Below, piece after piece: positions 23,613 to 33,686 of a stretch of 64,000 nt of DNA (position 1 is its first letter; every line of letters starts with the position of its first letter). The notes beneath the pieces were generated by a model that was given only the letters and a program-made list of their open reading frames with translations, was not told the origin of the DNA and made no database searches. Origin of the DNA: Nectonema munidae. Taxonomy: Eukaryota > Nematomorpha > Nectonematoida > Nectonematidae. Position numbers and translations under genes: made by a program. The stretch lies in assembly GCA_030549495.1 (NCBI GenBank), contig JAUIRK010000947.1:190001-254000 (forward strand), read 5' to 3'.

Positions 23613-24857
23613 CTTATGTTCAAAATGATAATTTTTTTTCTTAAAGATTAAAGAGACATCATGGATGATTAGAAAGCGTCAGCCATTGTGTAATCACTTC
23701 CATGAGCAATCTTTTTGGTAAGAGGCGTTTGAGAATTAATAGGAAAAAAGACTTGTTGTAACATCTTTGGTTGGCAATAAAGTGTAAGCAATCCTTTTGA
23801 ACCTTTTCCTCCATTAATTGATGAAAAAACTTAGATATGCTTAAAAAAATATAAACAACTTCGAGAAAAAGACGATTTTCAAATATTAAAGATCATACAA
23901 AAACAAAATTAACTATTTTAAGAAAAAAAATTGGGTTGAGTTTTTAAATTTTAATTCTTATACTATATATAAAAAAGTTAATTCTTATACTAATACAAAA
24001 CTTCAGATGAATGCAAAAATTTAATCTTACATAATGGAACCGTTTACAATATGTACACAGACTCAACAAAAATTTTAGACTATTTTTTCCATCGAACTAA
24101 GAATGTTACATTCCAACTACTTTACCCCGTCAAAGCTTAGACTTACCTGATATCTCGCTTGATGAATTCTATTTTTGTATTAATCACTTAGCCATGAAAT
24201 CTTACTCAGGATACGATCTAATCAATTTTTAACTGCTTTGTTTTTCTCTTATAAGTGAAAAACATATTCTAACGTTATTCAACGCCATCCTAAAATTCTC
24301 GTTCTATCCAGATGTTTTTAAAATTGGCGAAGCTGTTCTAATTCCCAAAACAAAATATTCAAACGAAAAAATTGAAAACTGGCATCCAATCACTCTACTT
24401 CTCTGTCTTGCCAAACTGTGTGAAAAAATAGTGTGCTATCGAATTTCACTTCTATTAAATTTCTACTTACTTACATTCTGCGTTTTTTACATTTTCTTTT
24501 TAACTACATTCTTTCCTTAATTCTTTTTATCATGACAACATAATCCATACAATTTTAAAAAGACTATTTATGAGTTTACAACTTCAAGCCAGCTTTCGTA
24601 TTCCTTGCGATCTACTAGCTGTGGAAAGCTCAATTAATCAATCAATCGTTAATTTTTTTAATTTTAATTTTACTATATTTCATTCAAATATATAAAATGG
24701 TTCCTTGGTAAAGTCTTGGTAATTATAATGCTTTTTTAATATTTCAATGTAGTTATCCAAGCGAGAGTTTGCTTGTGACCAATACCAATAAAATAGTTAT
24801 GGTTAACATGATAAAAAGCCTAAAATCAAAGTACTACACATTATAATTTTAATCCGA

Positions 24858-24960
24858 GATATAAGCTTATCTAGGTCTAAGTTCGAATCTCATAATTCCT
24901 TCTTCACTTCTCATAGTTCTTTCTATACAAACATGGCAAATTGTTCCTCTCGATAAAAAT
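24858..24960 (+). repeat. tRNA-derived SINE-like copy
   Basis: A B-box-like AGTTCGAATCTC is followed by CTTCTCATAGTTCTTTCTATACAAAC and GCAAATTGTTCCTCTCGATAAAA. This parallels the copy at 63,222-63,440 (CTTCATAGTTTGATACAAGCGG, CAATTGTGCC TTTTCAATGAAAA). The shared tail after the tRNA-like head is what supports a SINE rather than chance. Confidence 0.5.
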
Positions 24961-25074
24961 ACTTAAAGTTACCTTATTTTTAAAACATTTATTTCCAAAA
25001 ATTGCCATACAATAATTTTCCTTTAACAATCATAGTAATTACGCAAGAAGAATGGGTAGCACTAATTTTCTTCT

Positions 25075-26110
25075 TTATTTAATGCTTATAAAATGTTCGA
25101 GGAATACTCTGGTGTTCATGCTTACCAACCATTTAGAGCAGTGTTCTCCAACAATTTTTAAGCGATCCGTTTCTTTTTTTTTCATAACAGTCCAGAACAC
25201 ACTTAGATTTTGTTGCTGAAAGTTAAAACGAAGAGTTTCCCCATGCTGAATCTCTATGAACTCCTCTTGCACATTTTGGATTGAAGACTTCTGAAAGGTT
25301 CTAGGCTTGGCTATCGAAGGGTCTGGGCAACCATGTGTACTTCTCATGCAGCTCTTTATCCAAAATGTAGCTGTTAAACTCCTTACTCAATTTCTCAACA
25401 TGCCCAACAATCATACTTTGTACGCAGGCGTCTTTCATATTCTGATCCCATATCAGAGCACATCTAACTAAACCGTCTTGAACTCAATGCTGATGATTTA
25501 ATAAAATTTACTATTTGAATAACATCTATAATAAAAATTAAAAATAATCTACTCACGTTACATTTTTCAAGAGGCAAGGTTTTCTCGGTGGAGCAGACAA
25601 TGCGTTACTATCACCGTGGGGTTGACTTGTTTTACTCTGGCAGTGGAACCCTGATGTGTCCCTAGCATTGCTCTAGCATTGCAGGTGCCCCATTCGAACA
25701 CACAGTGTAATTACAATTTTTTTCACTGCATCATCTCCAAGGATGACACGAACCAATCAAGGGATTTTGGATTTACCAACTTTTCTCCAATTGAGTGTAG
25801 CTGTATACACTTAGCAATTTTTTTTGCAACAAGATAAGATGCACGTGTTGCTTGTTGAGCAGAATACACTCTCGTTTGAATATGGTTGTCTAACCGCTGA
25901 CGTTTCAGTTCCTTCCTCTTGAAATGCTCAAGATGGTTCAGAGTTGGCATTTTCCCAGGAGATAGCGTTTGAGCTTATTTTCTTTAAACAAATTGTGGCT
26001 GAGCACTTTCCCACATACAACGCATTGAGGATCAATGAGACACGTAAATCAAGGGCTAAAAAATTTTCTAGTTCAAATTTTTTAACTTTATTCCTGTATA
26101 GAGCGGTCTT
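25075..26110 (-). mobile_element. hAT transposase remnant (ZBED5-like)
   Basis: Minus-strand segments follow the order of ZBED5-like hAT proteins. A degenerate BED-finger region (SATICLKKISSNAIS, NANSEPS) lies near 26,000. Next comes QQATRASYLVAKKIAK...HSIGEKLVNPKSLD near 25,750-25,870, matching the conserved ASYxVAxxIAKxxKPHTIGEKLI stretch. Near 25,100-25,260 is QEEFIEIQHGETLRFNFQQQ with LSVFW, matching the segment before the dimerisation domain. The catalytic middle is absent or unreadable. Whether this was a transposon or a decayed domesticated copy cannot be told. No terminal repeats were found. Confidence 0.6.
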
Positions 26111-26149
26111 ATTAGACCTAGGCTAGAAGACGCAATTTAATCAGAACCA

Positions 26150-27680
26150 CTGCAATCTTACTTTGACGGGCAGAGTCTCAAAGCTTTTTTTCTGTTAACT
26201 CGTTAACAACCAGAGTCAACTATTGTAGATTTTATAAAAAAAAATCGCTTGTTTTAATTAATTTTTTTTAATACAAATCTGATTATTCCTAGATGATTTC
26301 CACTATCCTATGGTATTTTGTTGTCTTTTTAATCATTGGGCGCATACAGTTAACGTTTTTAGTGGAGCAAATTTTTTTAAATAATTTTAACTTTCAAAAA
26401 TGTTCGATTAATGAATTCATTTTTTTTTTATATAAACAGTATTGTTAGGCCTAAAGCCTTAGCTTTCTATGCTTGTGAAGGGGAAAACGAAAATTTACAA
26501 TCAATAGCTAAGCTATCGATATGTGTCGAGCTTAAATTTTAGGGTGGGGAAAAATATGATATCTTTAATCATGTATTTTAGTATATCGACAAATGAAATG
26601 CTTGTACCTGGTGGAGAAATCTTTTCCTCATTTTCAGCCATGCTTGCCTACTTCATCTTTGGTTATTTGAGCGCCATATTTGCAATGAAATTCCTCAATC
26701 GCCAAAGTATCTCTCAATTATTTTCACATATAAAGACTTCTTCCTTCCTTTCTCATTTTTCAGATGACTACAAAATGATGATCGTGGTAATTCCTTCACT
26801 TCGTTCCGTTATATTTTATTCTTTCGTTTATGCCTTTTTGCAGTCTAACTCATTTATTCCCAGTAGAGGAATGCAGAACAATTCATTAGTCAAAATCCTC
26901 TTTTTTGCGTGAAATGGCTTAAAACAAAATTTCACAAAATGCACTAAAACATTGACTGAACTAGTCGTTTGAAAAGATGAACAATTTTTAGAGATATCCC
27001 TTTCAAATTTTGGAACAATATCAACTACACCTTTTCCTTTTAGAATAAATTGGAAAATAAAGTAGTATACTAAAAGTTTTTTTTCAATACTAAAATATTG
27101 AAAGTTCTCAGCTTTGAGTAGCGTGTCCCTTTTCACCAAAATAAAACGAAATCTGCAACAAATTTTTTTTTTCTAAATTTTGGGAATCTTATTTTTTGCA
27201 AAATTAAGATTTTCTACTATATTCTTACTAACTAAATTTCCTATTATATCAAAGGAAATAAATAGCAAATTATATTTTATATTGTTGTTTATCAGAAATA
27301 ATTACAAATTAAATTGTATCAAATATAATTATAATTTTTAAGCCAAATTTAATATTTTTAAATTTTTTAGATATCAAATTTAATATTTTTCAAAAGTTTC
27401 TTTTTCCAGTGAAGAAGTTTTCCCTGACTCTTTGAGGACGAGAATTTTGAAGAATAATCGTTTGCTTTCTTTTTTAATAGAATGTTGTATATAACACTAG
27501 ATCACTCACAACCTAAATTGACTGAAGCGGTCATTTTTTACCGCTCTGTTATTTTAGTACAAATGCTTTTTTATAATAAAAATAAAATAAGATAAAACAA
27601 AAGGTTTATTTTTTAAAATATCCTTTTCAAAACAAATAATAATTTAAACCAGTTTTTACTTTTATTACAATTCCTACACG
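26150..27680. other. No recognised gene
   Basis: Overlapping frames at 26,523-26,912 (+) and 26,828-27,139 (-) are longer than average for this DNA, but neither translation shows a domain I can name. The piggyBac-flanking palindrome at 27,526-27,545 lies at the right end. The remainder is AT-rich. Confidence 0.4.
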
Positions 27681-27689
27681 AAGCATTCG

Positions 27690-29030
27690 TTCATTTCTTC
27701 CCACAGCAAACTACTTTGCATTCAAGGCATGTACTATTTGACTTATTTTTACATTCAAAAATACTACATTGTCTTCTTTTTGAAGAAGACTGGTTGCTTA
27801 TGCTTTCTTCACTTTTTTCATCAACATTTGTTATCTCCTTTACTGTAATATTTGCAAAAACTTTTCTTCATATTTTTCTTTAGTCGCTAAGTATAAAATC
27901 CTAGCGTTTATTGCTAATAAATCTAACATTAAAAAATTGCTACATGCCATCTTTTGGAACCATTTTTGCAAGTAAAATATCTGGCTATTTCGTGCATTAC
28001 ATCTAATGCATACTTTGCACTATTATAATATTCAATTGTTTCAGGAATTTTTTAACATGGTCTTTTTTATTGAAATCCTTTTCTTTATTTTATTCTCTTA
28101 TCTTTATAAACAGTCAAGCTGGATTCAGTTTTTGAAAGAAGTATTTGGCGAGAATAAAGAGGTGTTTCTTCATATCATTTTTTAAATTTAGCACTTCCCT
28201 TCTGTTTTTTCTAATAGCTCCAAATATTGTTGTTCCTTTAGACTGAAAATGTTCTGCTAATCCTAGAGGTGTGAAAAATCTGTCCATGGTAACATTAAAC
28301 GCTTTATTGAAATATGGAGACTAGTTCAGAACAGACATGCGAAGGCAATGAAACCCCAGGATTTTTGTGTCGACTTTCCCAAGTTACGGAAAAGAGTTGC
28401 ATAAGTACTTTGTTTTCTTATTTACAAGACACCAAAGTTTTATATTGCATTTATATCAGGTTTAGAAGCGATGCATTGACGAAAAGAACATCTTGTTTTA
28501 CAGGGAAATAGTTGCTCATCAATCGTTAGATTTTCATAAGCTACAAAACTTGCTGCTTGAGAATTATCCATAAACGCTCACGAATAGGAAGAAAACGATC
28601 ATTGCATATTTTTGTCTTCTAGAAAGAAAGTCGTCAACTCCTAAATTTTTTATGATACTTTTGAATAAATCGCGACATAATTTTTCAAAATAAAAAAGGA
28701 CCTCATTTCTTGTTCTATAAATCATTTGGCGGAGTATTTTTAGCTACCAAAAAGCCTCTTTCATATTCTAATCCGATAAAGGATGATATTTTCTGAAGAG
28801 ATTGATCAAAATTATTATCTTGTATTTTTGAGAGCAAAACTGCCAAAAATGAATCTAAATGCTCTAATTGGTTTATTCATTCTAATATATCGTTTTGCAT
28901 AAAAAATTGGCCCAGAATGACATGGAAAAATATTTTCCTTGCGTGTTTTCTTGATAAAATATTCTTCTTTTTGATAAAAGCATTCATCATTATCACAATT
29001 AGGAGCGCAGCTAGTCGTGGAAGTCTCCAT
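27690..29030 (-). mobile_element. piggyBac-type transposase remnant
   Basis: Reading the minus strand from about 29,030 to 27,690 gives pieces in piggyBac order. Near 28,520 is NLTIDEQLFPCKTRCSFRQC (the DEQL catalytic region). Near 28,280 is FNVTMDRFFTPLGLAEHF followed by KGTTIFGAIRKNRREVLNLK (the NYNVTxDNFFTS...TTxxGTxRKNKREIP segment). A C-terminal cysteine-rich tail near 27,700-27,780 (KRRQCSIFECKNK, CLECKVVCCGKK) ends at a stop. Several stops interrupt it, so it is inactive. TTAA-flanked ends were not identified. Confidence 0.75.
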
Positions 29031-29844
29031 AATAATGTGAAACGAATTAAAAATAAATATAATCAGTCAATTTTATTTTCTAAATCCACTTTTCAAATAT
29101 ATCTCCAATATTTATCAAATATATGTGTCTATTCACACAAATATGCACATACATACAGCACACTTATATATAATAAGCAATAAAAAGATATCAAGTACTA
29201 CTAATTTTCCATGCACTTTTTATGCAAAAATAAAACAGTCATTTTTCACCGCTCTAGACATTTTAGGTATTTTGGCAAAAAAAATTGTTTCGCGTTTTTA
29301 TCGTTATAAAGTTATACAAAAAATAAATTTATGTATTTTCGTACACATTTATAAAATTTGAACTCATAACGTCTGCAAATATATGTTTAAAATTTTATTG
29401 GAAGTTGCAATGTGATCAAAAATGAACGCTTCGTCTTTGTAGTGTAGCAGACGTTTTCCATTTCTTGTGACACTGATGACACACTAGGGAGCTATTCTTC
29501 CCTTCATTGTTTTATAAACCTTACAAACATAATATGAAGGAAAACTAGAAATAAACTAAAAGTGTGTTAGTGATAAATAATAAGTAAAAGTTATTAACTT
29601 TTGTAGCTGTAGATTAAAAAGTCGAGTGTCAGCATGTTTGGAGTAAATTTTTTTTTAATTGGACGGTATGCAAGTACCTTTTGATCTTAAGCATTCAATT
29701 TCCAAAATTTTGGAGACCAATGGCTTGTCTTTTTTTCATTGGAATCTGAAATATTTAAAACGAACGATTTTTTTGATGTCAAATTGCCTAATATCATCTG
29801 CCTTTTCTGGAAACAAATAGTAATTAAATCAAAGTCTATGCTAG
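29031..29844 (+). other. Upstream part or intron of the PTRH2 gene; no exon identified
   Basis: The PTRH2 reading frame enters the exon at 29,845 through a splice acceptor, so at least one upstream exon (a membrane anchor and the KMVLV strand in relatives) must lie here or further left. I could not recognise it. The sequence AGTCATTTTTCACCGCTCT at about 29,237-29,255 repeats the motif at 27,526. Confidence 0.45.
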
Positions 29845-30064
29845 GTTAGAAGTGATCTGAAGATGGGTAAAGGCAAAATAGCGGCTCAGTGCTGTCACGC
29901 AGCTGTTTCCTGCTATTCCAAGGCGAGCAAGCACAGCTTGCAGCAGTGGGCAGCCAATGGCCAAGCTAAGATGGTGTGCAAGATTGATGGGAACGAATCT
30001 CTGGCCGAGGTATACTCCAAAGCCAAAGCACTTCAATTGAACGCTTTTAAAGTTCATGATGCGG
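29845..30064 (+). CDS. Ptrh2: Peptidyl-tRNA hydrolase 2, internal exon
   Basis: PTRH2 hydrolyses the ester bond of peptidyl-tRNA released from stalled ribosomes; in animals it is usually anchored at the mitochondrial outer membrane. This exon starts after CTATGCTAG at 29,845 with VRSDLKMGKGKIAAQCCHAA, the signature of the Pth2 family (recalled human form VRTDLGMGKGKVAAQCSHAA), and runs to VHDAG split by the donor GATGCGG|GTAATC (phase 1). The ATG at 29,863 is the internal Met of MGKGK, not the start: family similarity extends upstream of it to the acceptor. The conserved Lys, His and Asp of the family (KGK, QCCHA, DAG) are present. GC content is much higher than in the flanks. Confidence 0.9.
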
Positions 30065-31113
30065 GTAATCAATCCTTTATTTTTTTTTAACCAATGCATT
30101 TTTACGCTCAATTCATTCTACTTTCAATATGGAAGTCAATTGTCTGGAAACAGTCTTAAATGTGCCATAGGAAACGTTTTCTTATTTAGCAGAACACATT
30201 TAATTTTATACTTGGATCAATTCTGACATTACCTTATATACCCACTGCTAGGCTATGTGCTGACAAACTTTTTTCCCAAAATTATAATTCCTTATATTTT
30301 TTTTTATATAAAACTGAGACGGGCAATAAAATTAAGTGATTAAATTTCTTTGTGCTATTATATCTTAGTTTTGGAGAAGTCGAAAATAATTTTGTTATCA
30401 TCAAGAATTTATCGATGTGATTTTGAAAAATTAAAACTTTTTCTTTTTTTAGGAGTCTGCGAATTTAATTAAAACAACAACCAATTTATTCTTGTGCACT
30501 TAATTTTGAATTTGTTCCATGAAATTTATTAACCTGTTATTTTGAGTTGCAGGAGTCAACAAAAAGAAAAATTTTTATTTTTCAAAATGCATTTTTAAAA
30601 TGTCATTAAATTATTATTGATGATAATAAAATGAAAAAATTAGTGCCTCAAGGTAAAAAATAATTTTTAGTTTTATACATATTAATAGATTCCTCCAAAG
30701 TTTATATTGTAATTCATTGGTTCTTGAAATGTGCCTCCTCTCAAACAATGAATTTTGTGGTTATAGTTTGATGTTTAAAAGATTTTATAGAATTCTCCTG
30801 ACAGTTGGATAAATTTTAGTCCATTTTTACGAAAAGACACAAGATTAAGTTGGACAGATATTTTTTCTATCTATTAACATTAAAGCTGTGCTTTTTATGA
30901 TTGGACAGTTAATTCAAGCAACATATAAATTCCAATTAAAAATATTAGTCTTGCTCTTTTCAAAAGGACTGCCATCTGTCTTTTTGTGTCTAAAATGCAG
31001 CAAGGCAAAATGAATTTGTTGTGCTCTAAAAATTTTCTATCATTTATATAGAAATTTGTTTTAATCTCATGCAATGCTTAGGCAAAAATATATAAAATAA
31101 AGACTGTACTACA

Positions 31114-31306
31114 CAGAGCTGGAGAGTCAGTCAGAGGGGAAGCTTCTGTCTCCTTACAAAAATTGACTCCGACTCTAAGCACTTAATAAATTTAACCCCA
31201 ACTCTTTCCTCCCGACTTTAACTATAAAGAAGGGTCACTCCATATCCCTACAAAAAGCCGACTATTTTTTCTTTACTTTCCAACTATGACTCTCCAGCCC
31301 TTCCTG
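31114..31306. mobile_element. Candidate MITE inside the PTRH2 intron
   Basis: The left end reads AGAGCTGGAGAGTCAG and the right end ATGACTCTCCAGCCCTTCCTG, forming an inverted pair around GCTGGAGAGTCA. TACAC occurs at both borders (31,110-31,114 and 31,307-31,311), a possible target duplication. A right-end-like TTCCAACTATGA...CCTGGA...CCCTGTA also occurs near 12,730. No coding capacity. Superfamily not assigned. Confidence 0.4.
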
Positions 31307-31497
31307 TACACCCGAAAATTATCACACTAATTCTGAATGTTCATTCATTGAAATTTCTGTTCTTTTTCCACATTTGGAAAATTTTCTGCTTTTTATTTTT
31401 TTAACAACAGAATGAAATGGCATTATATATGGCAATCAATATAGCGAGAACGAGTTTATATTATATGCTTATCTAATCAAAAATTATTTATATGTAG

Positions 31498-31598
31498 GAA
31501 GAACACAAATCGTTTGTGGAACTTTAACATGTGTTGGAATTGGGCCAAATCTTTCAACAGAAATTGACAAAGTGACTGGTGAATTAAAGTTATTATAA
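31498..31598 (+). CDS. Ptrh2: Peptidyl-tRNA hydrolase 2, terminal exon
   Basis: After a 1,433-bp intron the acceptor TATATGTAG is followed by sequence that completes the split Gly codon and reads [20 protein letters not shown], then [11 protein letters not shown] and TAA at 31,596-31,598. This is the conserved C-terminus of Pth2 enzymes (DAGRTQI...VLGIGP...VTGxLKL). AATAAA signals at 31,627-31,632 and 31,663-31,668 lie just downstream. The end of unc79 on the opposite strand is only 128 bp away. Confidence 0.92.
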
Positions 31599-31626
31599 AC
31601 AAGAAGATGCAATTTTGAATTTTTTT

Positions 31627-31668
31627 AATAAAATTGACCTAATTATTTATATTAATATTCGTAATAAA
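31627..31668 (+). promoter_or_regulatory. Polyadenylation signals of PTRH2
   Basis: Two AATAAA hexamers (31,627-31,632 and 31,663-31,668) follow the PTRH2 stop codon by 28 and 64 bases. Confidence 0.55.
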
Positions 31669-31726
31669 AAAGACATAAAAATAAGATTCACGACAACAGT
31701 ACACATGTACGAAAAGACGCAATACT

Positions 31727-33686
31727 TTAAAGCGCATACATTTGATTGACAATCGAAGAATTTGTCTCTGAATACCGCAACTTAACCTGAAGCTTGGAAA
31801 GCCATTGCAGAAAGACGGGCTTGTAAAAGATGTAGCCGTGTCCGAGTTGCATTTCCGGAACGTTCTCTAAAATCTGGTTGAAGCGAGAAAGCAGGTGAAG
31901 AGGAACAAATTGGTGACAAGTGAGAATCGGTTTCCATAAAGGAAGGAGTTTGATGAGTGAGGTGGAGTTAATTTCTTGCAAAGACTCCATTATGTTGATG
32001 ATGTACAATGTCATCATTTCGGCATCTGATTCAGAAGAAGAGATCATATGAAGTATCGCGGGAATGGTTTGTGACCAAAAATGCACGATGATGGAATTTG
32101 ATTGCAAAAAGCCGCCAGACGTGTGTGAATTGGCGACATCACAGTATTCGCAGTAAACCGTCCACAGTTGGCAAAGCAAGAATCCTAGGTGTAGATAGGA
32201 AGTATTTTGTGTGGCTGACGACTTATTGTTTTCTGTGAACGTGTTAACTATTTGTAGGAACATGTCGGCAACGTGTGAAGAAAATGACAGGTTCAGGGGC
32301 AAGCAGGACGCCGATTTGGTCAAGGCACAGTGCTGAAGAGAAGCCAGCAAGATCCAAGAAAGTATTCTGACTCGATCCACGTTATCTCCATAGGACTCTT
32401 TAGACTCGTTCTTATCCAACCACGTCTTCGTGTTGTACCTGTCAAGTGGGGCTAGCCAAGGCAACATGTTCAATAGCTTCGTGTTGTCGCTGTTTGCATT
32501 CTTGCTGTTTTCGTTCAAGTTTTCGGCGATCGACGTGATTTCCTTGTTCAAGTGAATCGCTATGAATTGAGCGATGCCTCCTTTAATCAAGTAGCCGAGA
32601 GTATCTTCGTGCATGCACGGACGAAACACCGCGTTCACGCTATTTGTTCTAGATTGGTTTAGAGCCGCTGCATCCAAATTAGCACCTGGCACTGAACTGT
32701 CAAATTGGATATGCGTCATAGCTGCACTTTCCTTTTCTGACACCACGTTTTTTTCTCCAGTTTTAACTATGTTTGTTCGTATCTTCAAAATTAAGCTTGT
32801 GTCACAGAGACTGTGAACCAGATCACTCATACAGGCCTTCATATATATGGCAGTCCCAGAACTAATGAAGTTGTCTGGGTCCAGTGTTATATTGTGCTTT
32901 GTTTTAAAGGCGTATAATGGACCTAGAGTTCCTCCACAATCCAGCAAAACAAGTTGTATGATCAAAAGTGCGTTGATGTCGTACAGATTTTTGGCCGTTT
33001 TTATAACCTGCAATAATTCGTTGATGAGAGTATTAGCAAAGATCTGTTTATCCTTGTCCTTAGCAAATACGTGAGTGCAGTAGGTTGTGCACACATTTTG
33101 CAGCAGGTCAAAGTTGATGCTGTGGTTGTTACATGCATAGGATAACATTTTACTGAAGGTAGTGGACAATCCCTTGCAATTTATGAAATTGGTTACTTTT
33201 ATCAGAGTGATCATGATAGAGAAAATGGGATCAATGTCTATCTTGGGATCGATCCAAGTAAAGAGTTTGCTAAAGAATTCATCAAATAACGCCAGCAACT
33301 GTGTTTTCCACGTTAAGGAGGATGTGTCAGACACTGACAACATTTTTAAGTAGGAGGATAAGTTGAGAAGCAGGGTATTCAGTTCGACTGTTGTAATCAA
33401 ATTCTTTTGATTCGTATCTTGAAGAAGGTAAACTAAAGGGCAGAGAACAGTGAGCAAGGGGAAGTCGCTCAGGATCTCGAATAAGAGTGGGATCAAGTTG
33501 GTCTCTCTTGCATTGATGTCTTCGATGAATAGCTGGTAGAAAAGGCCATTCGGCGCATACTGGTGTAGCGTACAAAGCAGCAACTGTTTTCCCAATACGC
33601 CAACAGAATTACTTATAATCAGAGTGTGGCTTTGAGATTGAAAGAAGCCAGGCTTAGGAAGATTGTACATTGGGTTGGTTATCGTA
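31727..33686 (-). CDS. unc79: unc79 terminal exon, conserved C-terminal region
   Basis: Acceptor TGATTTTAG, then NTITNPMYNLPKPGFFQSQS ... QLLLCTLHQYAPNGLFYQLF ... MHEDTLGYLIKGGIAQF ... RVRILSWILLASLQHCA ... QLWTVYCEYCDVA ... INIMESLQEINSTSLIKLLP LW, ending QMYAL and TAA. Recalled relatives carry FHQLAPNGIFPQLF, LHEDTFGGHLKVGLAQI, IRLLSWLLLGSLTHNAV, QLWTVYCEQ and MEALQECNSTIFVKLIPMWL at the same places. 653 codons with no break. Confidence 0.95.

Larger units (their letters stand above)
20280..24620 (+). mobile_element. Decayed LINE (Jockey/I-like) interrupted by two hAT insertions
   Basis: On the + strand an ORF1-like region is followed by ORF2-like remains. ORF1 shows NLRFLIKNVPKNLDIHKVSD near 21,250 and then degenerate zinc knuckles (FRNCGKLCHSTFFC, LKCSKTGHTSNS near 21,510-21,600). 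ORF2-like pieces are present near 22,340-22,600 (NPFLNNLPINKKISDKF) and a reverse transcriptase start lies near 24,300-24,450 (GEAVLIPKTKYSNEKIENWH followed by PITLL). Two younger elements split it: a hAT MITE at 20,574-21,018 and a hAT element at 22,665-23,612. The many stops show it is inactive. Its outer limits are approximate, since no target duplication or tail was identified. Confidence 0.6.

Noticed and set aside
26523-27139. Overlapping frames of about 100-130 codons on both strands
   Set aside because: No recognisable domain, AT-rich composition, and no splice or family support.
29863-30090. ATG at 29,863 as the start of PTRH2
   Set aside because: Family similarity (VRSDLK) extends upstream of the ATG to a splice acceptor, and the apparent frame end at 30,090 lies in the intron.
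32613-33353. Plus-strand frames inside the unc79 terminal exon
   Set aside because: They are shadows of the minus-strand coding sequence.
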